Origin: Bromus sterilis
Taxonomy: Eukaryota; Streptophyta; Magnoliopsida; Poales; Poaceae
DNA: 64,000 nt
Direction of reading: 5' to 3'
Assembly (NCBI GenBank): GCA_950022295.1
Contig: OX465598.1
Span: 8,246,001-8,310,000, forward strand
Shown here piece by piece: positions 24,400 to 35,511 of this stretch (positions within the stretch are counted from its first letter, which is position 1; each line of letters opens with the position of its first letter). A model generated the notes under the pieces. That model did not search any database. It was not told the origin of the DNA and worked only from the letters and a program-made list of their open reading frames with translations. The position numbers and the translations under genes were made by a program.

Positions 24400-25296
24400 T
24401 GTCATGTCATAGCCTCTGGTAAACCTCTGTACTAAACAATGACTTCTGAATCCTGGTGTGATGTACTGATGTTGTAGTGGGTTCAACATGCATGGTCAGG
24501 AATTTCATTTGTAAATACCAACCGTGTGTTGAATACTTGAATTGTTGATACAACTAGTGGATACCCCGCATCAGTGAGGGGGCACACTTTTTTTTTTGTT
24601 TGCTGTTTCTCTATGTAACCAATCAATCTGGCATTTTCTTTTCCTCTTTTGGTTGTGATGACATGGTGCCATCGATGAAACCTGACTATACCTTGAATGG
24701 AAATATTTAGCACCAGCATACCTTACTTTTGGTTGTTGAATTGAAGTATTTCCCTCTGCCAGAACCAAATTTTTTTCCCCCGATCCTGCCATGGTCTTAC
24801 TCGTTCTGATTAAGGGGCAGTCGCTGGGCCTTGGTTCGTGTTGCAATCTGCTTCAACTGGTTTCAGAGACTGTGAACAAAACCTAGAGCATGATGCCGGA
24901 TGTCCAATCGGAAACCACAGGGTCATCTGGCACTGCTGCCTGCTGGGAAAGGCTGTCTGCTGGACGCCCTGTTGGGAAAAGGGTGTTCCTGGACGTTGCG
25001 ATGGACAAACTCAACCTGTGTGACAATGAACTTGATGATCTTGATTTGGTAGAAGACTTGATGAAGGACCAGATGGCTCACTATTGGCAAGGTGCACACC
25101 AAGCACTCCTTCAGCAGCGCAGCTTTCTACGCCGATATGTGCATTTCATGGAGTCTCGCCAATGATCTAAGTGTCGTGTGGTTGGAGGTAAGCCCTCGGG
25201 TGACTGGAAAAATGTGATTGAATCGAGATCGTGGCGGTTCTGAAGCTTTGGCACGAAACCGTCTGAGATAAACCTGTCATGTCTGAGGCAAAAATG
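24400..25296. other. 3' flank of PP2C with an unassigned short ORF
   Basis: It presumably holds the PP2C 3' UTR. An ORF at 24890-25165 (91 codons, plus) has an acidic middle (CDNELDDLDLVEDLM) and ends in an Arg/Gln-rich stretch. I do not recognise it and it may be a fragment of a captured gene or chance. Confidence 0.3.
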
Positions 25297-25406
25297 TAGA
25301 CGGGTAGTAAGGTGGCGCAGGGTCTGCGTTTCCCCGGTGCCAGATGAGGCGTGTGTGCGTGTTTAGGCTTTAAAAGCCAAGAGATGTTTCTTTATTTTGT
25401 TTTAGT

Positions 25407-25594
25407 CGGGGTGCGTCTGTTTCAAGCAATAGTGCAATACCTGAAACGATACATGAGAATCAGCCATGTAGACAAATTCTCCCCCACAAAAAATTAAATT
25501 AATATCATGTGGATTCAAAGATCCACGTATCAGATATTAAACTTATAAGAACAGATACTACACTTGATCTTAGCCATGAGGCCGAGAAAGGTAT
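25407..25594 (-). ncRNA. U2 spliceosomal snRNA, copy A
   Basis: U2 RNA pairs with the intron branch point in the major spliceosome. The minus strand begins ATACCTTTCTCGGCC and carries the branch-point recognition sequence GTAGTA within AAGTGTAGTATCTGTTC, then TTTAATATCTGATACGTGG (stem IIa/IIb region), then an Sm-like site ATTTTTTG and GC-poor 3' stem-loops containing TTGCACTATTGC. Length is about 188 nt against about 196 nt for plant U2. The 5' end is firm; the 3' end is estimated. Differences from the usual plant sequence: loop I reads GGCCTCATGGCT instead of GGCCTTTTGGCT, and TTATAAGTTT replaces TTATCAGTTT. It may be a functional variant or an early pseudogene. Confidence 0.9.
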
Positions 25595-25620
25595 ACTTTG
25601 AACAACGATCCTACGTCCCC

Positions 25621-25670
25621 TTTTATTGATCGTTGAACCGCCTCTGCCCTTGTGTGTAAGCGATGTGGGA
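25621..25670 (-). promoter_or_regulatory. U2 snRNA promoter, copy A (USE plus TATA-like box)
   Basis: Reading the minus strand, the plant upstream sequence element ATCCCACATCG covers about 25661-25671, and ATCAATAAAA (25621-25630) acts as the TATA-like box about 27-36 bp upstream of the RNA start. Spacing of the two boxes (about 30 bp between them) fits Pol II-type plant snRNA genes. The USE is a perfect match to the consensus RTCCCACATCG. Confidence 0.85.
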
Positions 25671-26487
25671 TTAATTCCACCGACGATTCAGAGATTTTGT
25701 TCTGTAACAATTACGGGCTGTAAAACTAAGTTTGTTCGCCCGTCCAAGGGGGGAGAGAGGGGGAGGAATCTGAGGATCGCGGGGAGACCAACAAGGAGGC
25801 AACGGCCCATATGCTTCCCGGCCCAATTTAATTACAGTATCCTATTGTTTCGCCTTTTTACTCTCTCGAGACTGCTTAGGGTATTGCTATACATTTTTTT
25901 TCCGTACTAGTAGGAAGGTTCATGGTGATCACGTACGCCTCATGGGATGGGCTGCTACGACTAGTTACTGGTGGTCACACAACGAGGTTGTGCACATGCT
26001 AATTCAAGACAGTAATTGTACTTTAAAAGTATCTCAGCATCAATAACCGTCATTTTACATTTTCGCGTGGAAAAAAGCGTATCGATCTGAACCTCTAAAT
26101 TTAAGGGACGCGGAAAAATCCCTCCTCAACCTGAAATTCACAGTTTCTCCGTCCGATCCGACGGTGCCCTGTATCGGGCAAATACGGTTGGCGCGACGAA
26201 GATTTCAATCCCCGTGCCTTCTCTTCCTCCTTTTCGCTCCCGATTGCCTCCGACACCGCCCCGCCGCCCTCGATTTCGGCCATTTATGGCAACGAGAAGT
26301 CGGTACAGAGTCGTTGCATCCCCGGATCGACCGCATCGGGCCGCAACCATGCTGCCACAGAATCGTCGTGCCCCGGATCCACCGGTGAGTACTTGCTTGT
26401 TCGTGGAATCATCCTCCTTCGCCGCCCCCGAATCCATCGGTGCTTGCTTGCTTGTTCGTTCATGCGGGTTTGTTTGCGATTTTGTAG

Positions 26488-27776
26488 ATGGATTTGAACT
26501 CATGTGCGCAATTTTTGCTCCAAGATTCATCCTCGTCCGGTGACTCGGACATAGAGACGCTGCTCGAGATCCACCAGCAGCAAATGGTGGTGGTGGTTCT
26601 CACCGTGAAGGAACTCGAGGAGAGGAAGAAGAAGAAACGGCGTGGATCAACCGTCGGCCGCCTATGCATCCTTCGCAACTGAAATCTCAGGAACGCGATG
26701 TTGATGGAAGATTATTTCGCGTAGGTACGTACTGCTACACCTCTTTCGGAGAAGGTACCGAATGTGCCGATATCTCTTCGTAAATATTGTAGAAGCTTGT
26801 GAGGCCAATTCTCAAAATTTTACCCGTCAAAAAACGTTGTCGGTTTGCTTGGATTTAGCGCATATCGAAAGATCTACGCAACAATGACAGTGATCGCATA
26901 TTGCATTCTGGTAGTATAACTAAGAGTATCTTCACATTGGCGAAGTTACTACAATTGAGTCAGTGCGTAGGTTCGCCAAAGTGATGATCCATTTATTTGG
27001 TCATGTTTATCTTTGAGCACACAATGAAGAAGACACGGAGATGTTGATGGCGAAAAATGAGAGACGAGGTTGGCCAGACATGCTAGGAAGTATTGACTGC
27101 ATGCATTGAACTTGGAAAAACAGTCTGGAGGCATGGCATGGGCACTATTATGGTAAGGATGGTGATGCAACCATTGTGCTTGAGGCCGTTGCATCTGAGA
27201 ATTTGTGGTTTTGACATTGTTTTTTGGTTTGCCAGACACCCTCAATGACATCAATGTATTGCAGAGGTCTCATCTGTTTGCTAGGCTTGCTAGCGGTGAT
27301 GCTCTTGTTTGCAACTACACGGTGAATGGGCATCCCTACACAAAGGGGCACTATCTTGCCGACGGTATTTATCCTGTTTGGTCTACATTTTTAAGACCAT
27401 CTCAAATCTCATCAATAGGAAGCAAGTTATATTTTCCAAGCCACAAGAGCGATACCGAAAGGATATTGAGAGAGCCTTCGGTGTTTTGCAAACTAGGTTT
27501 GTCAATGTTCGTGGTCTTGCTCGTTTTTTGGACAAAAAAAACTCTCAACATCATAACAACATGTTGTGTGGTTCTTCATAACATGATCACTGAAAATGAG
27601 AGAGACTTAGACTTGGAGATCTTCTACGATAACGTCGTTAGTCGTGTGAAGCTAGCTAGAAACCGTGATAGCATTCAAGCATTTCTTCAAATATATCGGG
27701 AGATTAAAGAGTCCAACACCCACACCCAGCTTTAGCAGGATCTCGTTGAGCACATTTGGTCCTTGCATGTGCATTA
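26488..27776 (+). pseudogene. Decayed PIF/Harbinger transposase
   Basis: Fragments in three frames align in order with a DDE nuclease of the PIF/Harbinger type. An N-terminal part at 26488-26682 is rich in Ser and Asp. Then come LGSIDCMH with a stop replacing the following Trp (about 27088-27110), LNDINVLQ (about 27240-27265), YLADGIYPVW, DIERAFGVLQTRF (about 27465-27500 in a shifted frame), VVLHNMI and a C-terminal end like LVEHIW. The positions of the three catalytic acids remain readable, but at least two stops and two frameshifts prevent expression. The later element at 34764-39275 is a better-preserved relative with recognisably related motifs. No terminal repeats could be placed with confidence. 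Confidence 0.85.
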
Positions 27777-28981
27777 AAATATGCCATTTTCATTCCTTTC
27801 ATTTTATTTATGTTTAATTTGTATTATTATTTTATTTGAAACAATTCTTGTATTGCATTATTTATTGTAATTTTAACCATTGTTGTTATAACTAGGATTA
27901 TTTATATTTTAGTTCATACTCAATTCATATTTATTTTTTATATAACATATATGTGTCAAAATGGTGAAAAACCACTTGTTTTAAGGGCCAAAATTGGTTG
28001 CGGCCGAACAGACCCCGCAGAGGTCGATGAAGGCGGGCAACTACCACAACACCCCTTGGGGCCAGTAGCCCTGTGGGAGCGGCGGCGGTGGGGGCAGAGG
28101 GGGCGACTAAGGCGGCATCGGTGGCTTCGGAGGCCAGAACGTAGATGTCGGTGCGTCGAAAGTCCAGCGCGTCCACAGGAGATCGTGGGTGACCTTGCGG
28201 ACCTGGGCCTCCTACCACGGCCTAGATGGTGGAGACGGGGGCCCTACTGGAGGCGGCAGTGACAAGTAGACGACGGCGTTGGGAACCACGGACAACGCGT
28301 CCAGCAGGTTTCTCAACACTGGCCATTTCTTGCGCCTCGACTCCTCGAGGATCCGCTTGCAGGCGGCCTCCTCGTCGTAGACCTGCGGCAGCTATTGGGC
28401 ACACTCCTCCACCTTCACAACAGGAGGCGGCGACCCCCGCATCTGGAGAGTGCGACGAGGGAGTGGCGGCAGAAACTCCAATGCGGTTCGCCTGACAACA
28501 CTGTGGTGAAGAAGGGGGCGTAGGCGACCGCGACATGCGGCGAGGGCACCGGCACCCTCACTAGGCTGAGGTGCCAATTATGCGGCAGCTTCGCGTCTTT
28601 GTGTGGCGTCGGCACCCCGTCCTGCTAGTAGCACACCACCTGCTCGGTGAGGATTCATACGCGGTTGGGGCGCTCGCAGGAGCGGCGGCCACCCACCGAG
28701 CTCCTCACCTCGTTGTTGTGCGGCATGGCTGGGGCTGGTGTGTTGGGGTTCGGGGAGCGAGATGAGTCGTGGCGAGTGTGGGTGGGGGACGGGAGCGGAC
28801 ATGTGGGCGATCAGCTTAATTTCTGTCCACAAAAATGCAAATGCTCCAAATTTGGGCGGCATTTGGGTCGCGACGGATCAAAATGGCCCGTGCTTCACTT
28901 TTGTCGCGCCGTTGGGCCTTTACTTTTAACCGCGCGGATCAAAAGCGGACAAATGGATCGCATCATTGGAGTTGTCCAAGA
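27777..28981. other. AT-rich then GC-rich remnant, probably Harbinger-associated
   Basis: After an AT-rich stretch to about 27950, the DNA is GC-rich with many overlapping short ORFs in all frames and no family match. The end (about 28930-28981) contains GCGGACAAATGG and ATTGGAGTTGTCC, similar to a common Triticeae repeat also seen at 46740-46812. It lies between the two U2 segments, so it belongs to whatever was inserted or duplicated there. Confidence 0.4.
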
Positions 28982-29281
28982 CAGGTAATAGGGTGGCGCA
29001 GGGTCTGTGCGTTTCAATGGTGCCAAATGTGGCGTGTGTAGTGGTGTAGCCTCCCCTCAAAAAAGAAAACACGATTTAAATCACGTGTGAAACAGCAGCA
29101 ATCTCGTTGGTATCGCCGCTGCAAATCCTCCTCTCAATTTGCTTCCTTCCCAGAATCGCGGGTGATCGCACTAAGATCGCCTGAGATTGCGTCTTTCCTT
29201 CGTTAGAGATAGTGGCAAAAAATCCTGGCCCTATTTTTCTTTGCCCGCGATTTTAATCCTAGTTTAAAAGCCAAGAGATGT

Positions 29282-29971
29282 ATCTGAAATTCTGAATCAG
29301 GCAAGACTGAAGAAAGGAAAGTAAACTGAAACTCTCCTCCCACCTCTCGTCTATGTCTTCTTCTCTTTCAAGTCAGGCTAGTTTTCTATGAGTCTCACTT
29401 CGGCAATTAATCACACCAGCAAGGGGACGTGACAAAAACTTTCGCATTTGGATTACGGATTTAGAATTTTAGACGCATGGCATTCAATCAACGTATCTGA
29501 AGTTCTAGAGCAAGGTGCCATGGCGGTAGCCAAAACTAAAACGCAAGACTACTCTCCCGACATTGCATTGTTCAACTGCTTTTACTAAGCTCCGATTTGC
29601 CACCTCCTTAGTTTGCGCCACTGATCATTGGAGGGATGACATGCCCCATAATAAAACACATGATGAAGCTTTTCCCAAAGAGTAGCAAACTATTACATGT
29701 GATCGACAGACGGCATTGCTGAGCAACCATAAAATGACATCTGAACTCTCTAAATCAAAAATTGCTCCTTGCAGGAGTGGGCATGATGCTTAGGGAGTAC
29801 TCAGATTCTGCGAAGTTCATGATAGAAATTGAAGATGGCGCGAACCATAGATCTTCAGAAACGGTGATTACAGACCTTCAGCCAGGCGACTTGTATATGG
29901 GCCAAAGCAAAGAAACCGCACGCGATATCAAAGTCACTACTATTTAGCAAGAGAAAAAGATCAAAAATTTA
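29282..29971. other. Insertion in copy B with an exon-like ORF
   Basis: Copy A runs uninterrupted from AAGAGATGT to CTTTATTTTG; in copy B about 690 bp separate these blocks. Inside, 29762-29947 is an open frame of 61 codons preceded by TTGCAGGAGTGG, which looks like a splice acceptor. The peptide (GVGMMLREYSDSAKFMIEIE and on) has ordinary protein composition, but I cannot name a family. It may be an exon captured by a transposon. The ends of the insertion show no clear inverted repeat. Confidence 0.45.
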
Positions 29972-29990
29972 CTTTATTTTGCTTTGGTTG

Positions 29991-30188
29991 GGGTGCATCT
30001 GTTTCAGGCAATAGTGCAATACCTGAAACGATACATGAGAATCACCCATGTAGCAAGCTACATAGACTAATTCTTCCCCACAAAAAATTAACTTAATATC
30101 ATGTGGATTCAAAGATCCACGTATCAGATATTAAACTGATAAGAACAGATACTACACTTGATCTTAGCCTTGAGGCCGAGAAAGGTAT
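29991..30188 (-). ncRNA. U2 spliceosomal snRNA, copy B
   Basis: Same hallmarks as copy A: ATACCTTTCTCGGCC start, GTAGTA branch-point sequence, TTATCAGTTTAATATC (canonical here, unlike copy A), an Sm-like ATTTTTTG and a 3' part with TATTGCACTATTGC. Loop I reads GGCCTCAAGGCT. About 198 nt, close to the normal length, with the 3' end estimated. The RNA body is closer to the consensus than copy A, but the promoter USE has a mismatch. Confidence 0.9.
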
Positions 30189-30214
30189 ACTTTGAACGAT
30201 GATCCTACGTCCCC

Positions 30215-30263
30215 TTTTATTGATCGTTGAACCGCCTCTGCCTTGTGCGTAAGCAATGTGGGA
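30215..30263 (-). promoter_or_regulatory. U2 snRNA promoter, copy B
   Basis: TATA-like ATCAATAAAA at 30215-30224 and a USE-like ATCCCACATTG ending near 30254 (minus strand), at the same spacing as copy A. The USE ends TTG instead of TCG, one mismatch to the consensus, which may weaken expression. Confidence 0.75.
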
Positions 30264-30398
30264 TTAATCCACCAACGATTCAGAGATGCTCTCTAACAAT
30301 TACGGGATCAGCAAGGGAATCTGAGGATCGGAGCCCAACAAGGAGGCGAAGGCCCACATGCTTCCCGGGCTTCTAATTCGATTTGTTTCTCCTTTTTA

Positions 30399-30599
30399 GG
30401 CAGTGGTGGGTAATTTTCTTTCAACTCCAGCTTCTGGATTTTATTGGAGCACCTCTTGAGGAGCTTCACGAAAAACAGGGAGTTGTATCCCAGATTCTAG
30501 TTTATTCGCGGAGCAGCATATCATGGAGTTAACCCGTTTGGCTTGCGTTTCTTGGAGCGGAGCTAAATTTTAGGGAGCGGAGCAGTCCCAAACAGGCTC
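30399..30599. mobile_element. 201-bp insertion with TTA target duplication (Tourist/Harbinger-like)
   Basis: Copy A reads CCTTTTTACTCTCTCG. In copy B the TTA is duplicated (30396-30398 and 30600-30602) around 201 bp. The right end, read inverted, begins GAGCCTGTTTGGGACTGCTCC, like grass Tourist elements. The left end does not mirror it well, so the left terminus has diverged or the family differs. Confidence 0.6.
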
Positions 30600-30714
30600 T
30601 TACTCTCTCGGGGTGGAACATGGAGCGCCCTCTCCCCTCGGCACGTAATCTTGCCGCCGCTGCGGGTATTGCGCTCGCCGTCACATTCGAAGCGCGAGTT
30701 TAGTTACCTGCATA

Positions 30715-31015
30715 CTCCCTCCGTCCCGGTTTATTGGGCCCCAAGACCATTTCTCTTAGACCAAGGCACATAGTAACTTCCTTACATTAATCACTCCATC
30801 CCACTTCCAATGCAATCTCTCACATGCTAACTCTCACATGCAGCCAATGAAAAAACATGCATGCAATGTATTGATTTTCTAGCAATGGGACTAACAACAA
30901 TAACTCTTCATGCAACCAATAAAGAGGATGCACACATGCAATTTCCCAACACAAGGCTTTATAAAAGGGACATGCTTGTGCCAATTTAGGGTCTAATAAA
31001 CCGGGACGGAGGGAG
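30715..31015. mobile_element. Stowaway-type MITE (301 bp)
   Basis: Ends CTCCCTCCGTCCCGGTTTAT and ATAAACCGGGACGGAGGGAG are perfect inverted repeats, flanked by TA (30713-30714 and 31016-31017). The interior has no ORF. Confidence 0.93.
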
Positions 31016-31389
31016 TACAGTCCAATAAGAAATTAAGAAGAACAAAGGCTTGGGTACGACCAACGTTAGGTTTGTTTGGTGGACTGCACACACTAATGAA
31101 TCTGCATTGCATAGATAGAACTTAAAACATCTTTCAACCGACCGCTGGGAACCGCTGAATCGGCGGTTTCCAGCAACCAAGGCTGAGTGGAGCACAAGTG
31201 GATGGGTCTCTCGTACGCCCTAATACTCTCTCTCTCTCTCGATTTATTGTTTTCGAGTCGTAGTAGGTTTAGATTTGCGGTGTGAATTGAAAAGTGTTGA
31301 GAGTAGATTGCACAAATAGGGATCGAGAATGCCGAATGATGAACCCTTGAATCTATCAGTTCTACATCGTTGGAATTTAGAATTATTAA

Positions 31390-32153
31390 CACTAGTATAG
31401 AAAAAAAACGCATTTATAGGGTGGCAAAAACGATTTGCTAGCGTAGGCACCTGGCGTCAATAATACTAGAAATATACCCCACGCGTTGCAGTGGGAAATT
31501 CTTAAAAAACTATATTACATAAATAAAAACTATAAAAAGTATGATACAATAAGTTATCGAACTGAACCTACAAAATTCATTTTTTCATAGTCGAGCTACT
31601 AAATTTATTCGACACGAAACATGTTTGTATTAAAAATTGTTAGTGTGGACAATACAATAATAAAAATATGGTTGATATGGATTAATTTTACATAAAGAGA
31701 TTAATAAGTGGAGTTGACATGAACAATTGATTGGCTAAGAGAATGAATGATGTGGATAGCTTGCAAGTTGAGATAGACAATTTAAATGACCCTAAGTGGG
31801 GTTTTGCTTTATAAAAGATATCGATTTCTTCAGTGATAAAAAAAATTAACGATGTGTCATTCATCCATGTCAATAGTAATACAAATAATAACGACGTGTT
31901 AGTTTTGTACCCGTTATAAATAAATCAAAGTGCTATTAAGGTTCAATGATTCTCACACACCAACATTTAGAACAACAAAAAAACAAAAAAAAATGTCGCT
32001 GAAGAACGGCTAGCGACAAGCGATGTACGGTGTCCGGTGAACGACGAGCGGCGAACAATGAGCGGCGTCGGGCGTCCGACGAGCGCTGTCCGGTGAACGG
32101 CGAGCGGTTGCGCGTGGCCAGCAGTAAAAACCGCTAGCACGTCTGTACTAGTG
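31390..32153. mobile_element. Small non-autonomous CACTA element
   Basis: It begins CACTAGTATAGA and ends TCTGTACTAGTG, inverted copies sharing CACTAGTA and then AGA, the CACTA superfamily terminus. About 405 bp once the nested Helitron is removed. The 3-bp flanks (TAA and CGA) do not match, so the ends may be misplaced or the flank rearranged. Confidence 0.5.
31466..31824 (-). mobile_element. Helitron, 359 bp, nested in the CACTA element
   Basis: On the minus strand it starts TCGATATCTTTTATAAAGC after an A, and ends with a GC hairpin (CCCACTGCAACGCGTGGGG), a short spacer, and CTAG followed by T. A|TC...CTRR|T is the Helitron signature. The interior is homologous to 49018-49421 and 57123-57523. 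Confidence 0.85.
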
Positions 32154-34763
32154 CGAGTGTTGATTGGCTTATTCGTGCTAGTAACATTGTTGATACTACT
32201 TTTGTATAAGCGCACACCATTAATATCTATAGTTCATTTTTTTATTTTTTATTTTTTTGTTTAGGTACTAATATGTATGATATTGGTGGCGTGGCAAAAA
32301 AAAAAATCATACATCAACACTAACTTACACCGGACCTAATTGTTGGCTTCGACATGCTATTGGCGTGCATCTTTTTTCCGGCACGCTAGCTGTAACCTAT
32401 TATAACTGGCATACCAAAAAGTACAACGCTAGCAGTATTTTAACAAAATAACAGTGCATGAATTAAAATTGATATACGCCTTGTACTGGCATACCACGTA
32501 CTCCAACCCTGTCTTAGCCTAAAACTCTGCAGTACGGGGGTCTTTAGGAGCCGATATACGCCTTGTACTTGGCCCATATTGTCCTATGTGCAGAGTCGCC
32601 AAAGTCTACCTGGTCCATGGCCCAGCCCAGTATGTCTACTGGCTGAGCGCCCCTTACTGGGCCAGGGATCCTACATGTGTCGCATGTAACCAAACACTGT
32701 GTATTGAGTTTGCGCCTAAACAAGCAGACAACCAAACAACGTGGCTTCCATTTAATCGGGCCAGGTTAGAGTATATGTAGGCAACCAATCAATATACATA
32801 TGTTGATTTTTGCATGTTTTTCCTCAATCAGGCTCTACTCATATTGGTTCGCTCAGCTAGGCCCGGTGGGAAAACAACCAAACATGCCCTTTTTGATTGT
32901 GTCCAAGGAACCGAAGGTGATCGAAGTTGGAAGAGCATGCATGCATATGGCCACGTCAACTCGGTCGTCAAACTCAAACAGGAGGATTGAGTGTAGTGAC
33001 GTGAGTGGCAAATAACAAGATGACGATGCTTGCAATGGACACATGGACGGTCGTGTTAACTTGATTTCTCTCTTTGGTTCCTCTGTGCTTGCTAGGGTTG
33101 CCACAGAAAAATAAGAGTACATGCACGGACTGGAGCGAAGGTCGAAGGCGGAGGGATCCAAGCAAGTTGGTACGAGCATAATAACAAGCGAGCCATGGCA
33201 TAATAACACACGGGTACGCACAAGCAGAAAAAAAAACTGAAAAACCATTGTGGCAAAGCTCTGCTGCTTTTTAGGTCGGCCTCTCTCCGTCCCGATCCTC
33301 CCTTCCAACTTTTATTTTCTTCTCATGGTCAAGGAGAGAGGGAGAGGGTAGGGAAGAGAAAAATCTCACTAGCGGGCTAGGATTTACGGCTACAGCGCCG
33401 GCGAGGAGGTAAGCACCGAATCGAGCCTAATCTAAGCGATATACGGAGGTACTTCTACGTCGAATTAAGTTACGGGAGTTCCTCTTATGGCCAGCCTTTT
33501 ACAATAGTTATTCTCATGAAACCATTGAGGAATCTGACGCGAAGAGCGAGCTATTACATAATGAGCCTCGTCAAGCCCGATTTACACAACACCCTTGTTG
33601 ACATATTGTTCTGTGATCAAAACAAGTAAATGCTCTTCTGCAATCGGCTGGTTCCGAAAACCCATGGACCAAATGGTACCAATTTAAAGGTCAAAGTTAA
33701 TTGATATCTTCTTACTAGATTGCGACTAAATGACTATCAAGTTTTACGAGTATTATAAACATACCTTGTCCAACAAATATTAGCTCCAATGTAAATGAAA
33801 ATAAATATAATTATTCATACTAAACTATATTACTTATTTATAGATAGTTTTTAATGAAATCACACTTATAGGTAATATATCGTATTAAAATTGCACTCGC
33901 TTTTTCTAATTGTAGTTACATTTTTAGCACATTACGCCTCAAAATATTTAAACCAAATCCATTTAAATGTTATAAAATAATAAATTAAAAATTTAATTTT
34001 TCTTTGATTAATTTATAACTATTGCATAAATATAGTGTATATATCTTTTGTGTGCTCGTAAAAAGAGACATGGTTCTTTATTTCCAACCTGCAATTTTAT
34101 TGTAGATCTCTAGTGTATGCTATACAAAATATCTTGAAATCAATCTCTGGTTAGACTTATAGAAATAGACAAATCTAGATTACACAAAATGTTTACCAGA
34201 AGATTTTTACCTAATCTATTTCTTTCGGTCAAATGTGTCTTTTATTGGTGGTGTCTAGCTCTATAACACATGTAAATCACCGAGGAAGACTAGTAGGCTA
34301 ACTTAACTTGATTTATATTGTCAACTATAAATTGAGTTTTTTATTTTGTCTAGATATCCATTGATGTTACGTATTTAATAGGCCTTTGATTGTAAGAAAA
34401 TAATTTATATTCAAATAATTAATATACACAATTAGTATGTGCGTAGGGGCCTTTGCCTCACATACACGAGTTTGTCACCCTGTTTGTCCGACCTATGGAG
34501 CGGCTTTGACGTCGAGGTGGTCGACGGGGGTGTTGACAAATGAAAACTACTAGTAGTGTGTGTTTTAGCAGGTGGATGGAACCACTGCTCCATTGGTGAG
34601 TGGTGACCGCCACATTGACGAATAAGAGCGGGAGCAGCGTCACCGGCAAGGTGCGGTGATAGAGGTGTTTCTTGGTGTCGACGCGCTTGTGCAATAATTC
34701 CACATGGCCCACATATGTGATGGCCTCGAGAATGCTGGATAGCGAAGGTGTGTTGCCTTGTTA
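32154..34763. other. Intergenic DNA, AT-rich after 33.7 kb
   Basis: No gene is recognised. About 33700-34430 is strongly AT-rich. 34440-34760 is more GC-rich, with overlapping ORFs on the minus strand that match nothing I know. No terminal repeats were found. Confidence 0.4.
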
Positions 34764-35511
34764 GAGCAAGGACAATAGTAGAGCCGACTGCCGGCTGTAA
34801 GCTCATGCCATGTCAGCTAAAGTCAGCAGTAGTACAATAAGCTGGCTCTTAAGGCTGGCTCTTAGGCTGTTGTATTTAAGATTCAAGCATTTAATATATG
34901 TGCATGCATGCCATCCGCTGGGATCAACAATACTATGCATCTTTGTGGCCATTTTAAACAACATGATGGCATAACAGCATCACAAAACAGTACATAATTC
35001 TTTATAAGAAACCATTAACCAAATAAGATCTCCAGCAAACAAGGTAATTTTCATCTAGACAAATTCATAACGAACTGATGGTACATAGCAACATGACACC
35101 AACTCAACATTACATAAGTTTTCATAAGAAAGCATTGAGCATACATAATAGTAGATAATATCTTCGGCAAATAAGATGTAGATGACGTTAAAGGCATAAA
35201 GCCATAGTTGGAACTTCCGTAGAAAGGAGCAGCTGAACCGTTCGCATCAACAACGTTTGATCACTGTATGGAAGAAAACAAACGGAGGCAATTAGTAAAA
35301 AAATAGCCAATGCAAACTTTCAATAGAAAATTGTATGTATACAGATCACTATAAGAGTTTCCAATGCATACCTGTAGATAGCACCTGTAGCAATCACCAC
35401 ATCATAGCACAATCCTGAAATAAGAAGAATCATGTAAGATATCATTTTGATCCTCAATGTTACAAGAAGAAAAAGGAATAGGAACATGCAAATATCAGTA
35501 TCCCACCATGA

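Larger units (their letters stand above)
25297..25868. repeat. Duplicated segment, copy A (with U2 gene)
   Basis: It shares with 28982-30610 the blocks GGTGGCGCAGGGTCTG, AAAAGCCAAGAGATGT, the whole U2 gene, its upstream region, AACAAGGAGGC and ACTCTCTCG, in the same order and orientation. Copy A lacks two insertions found in copy B and so shows their empty sites. Confidence 0.85.
28982..30610. repeat. Duplicated segment, copy B (with U2 gene)
   Basis: Same block order as copy A. It is interrupted by an insertion at about 29282-29971 and by one at 30399-30599; sequence around 29050-29265 also differs. Direct orientation suggests an unequal exchange or segmental duplication. Confidence 0.85.
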
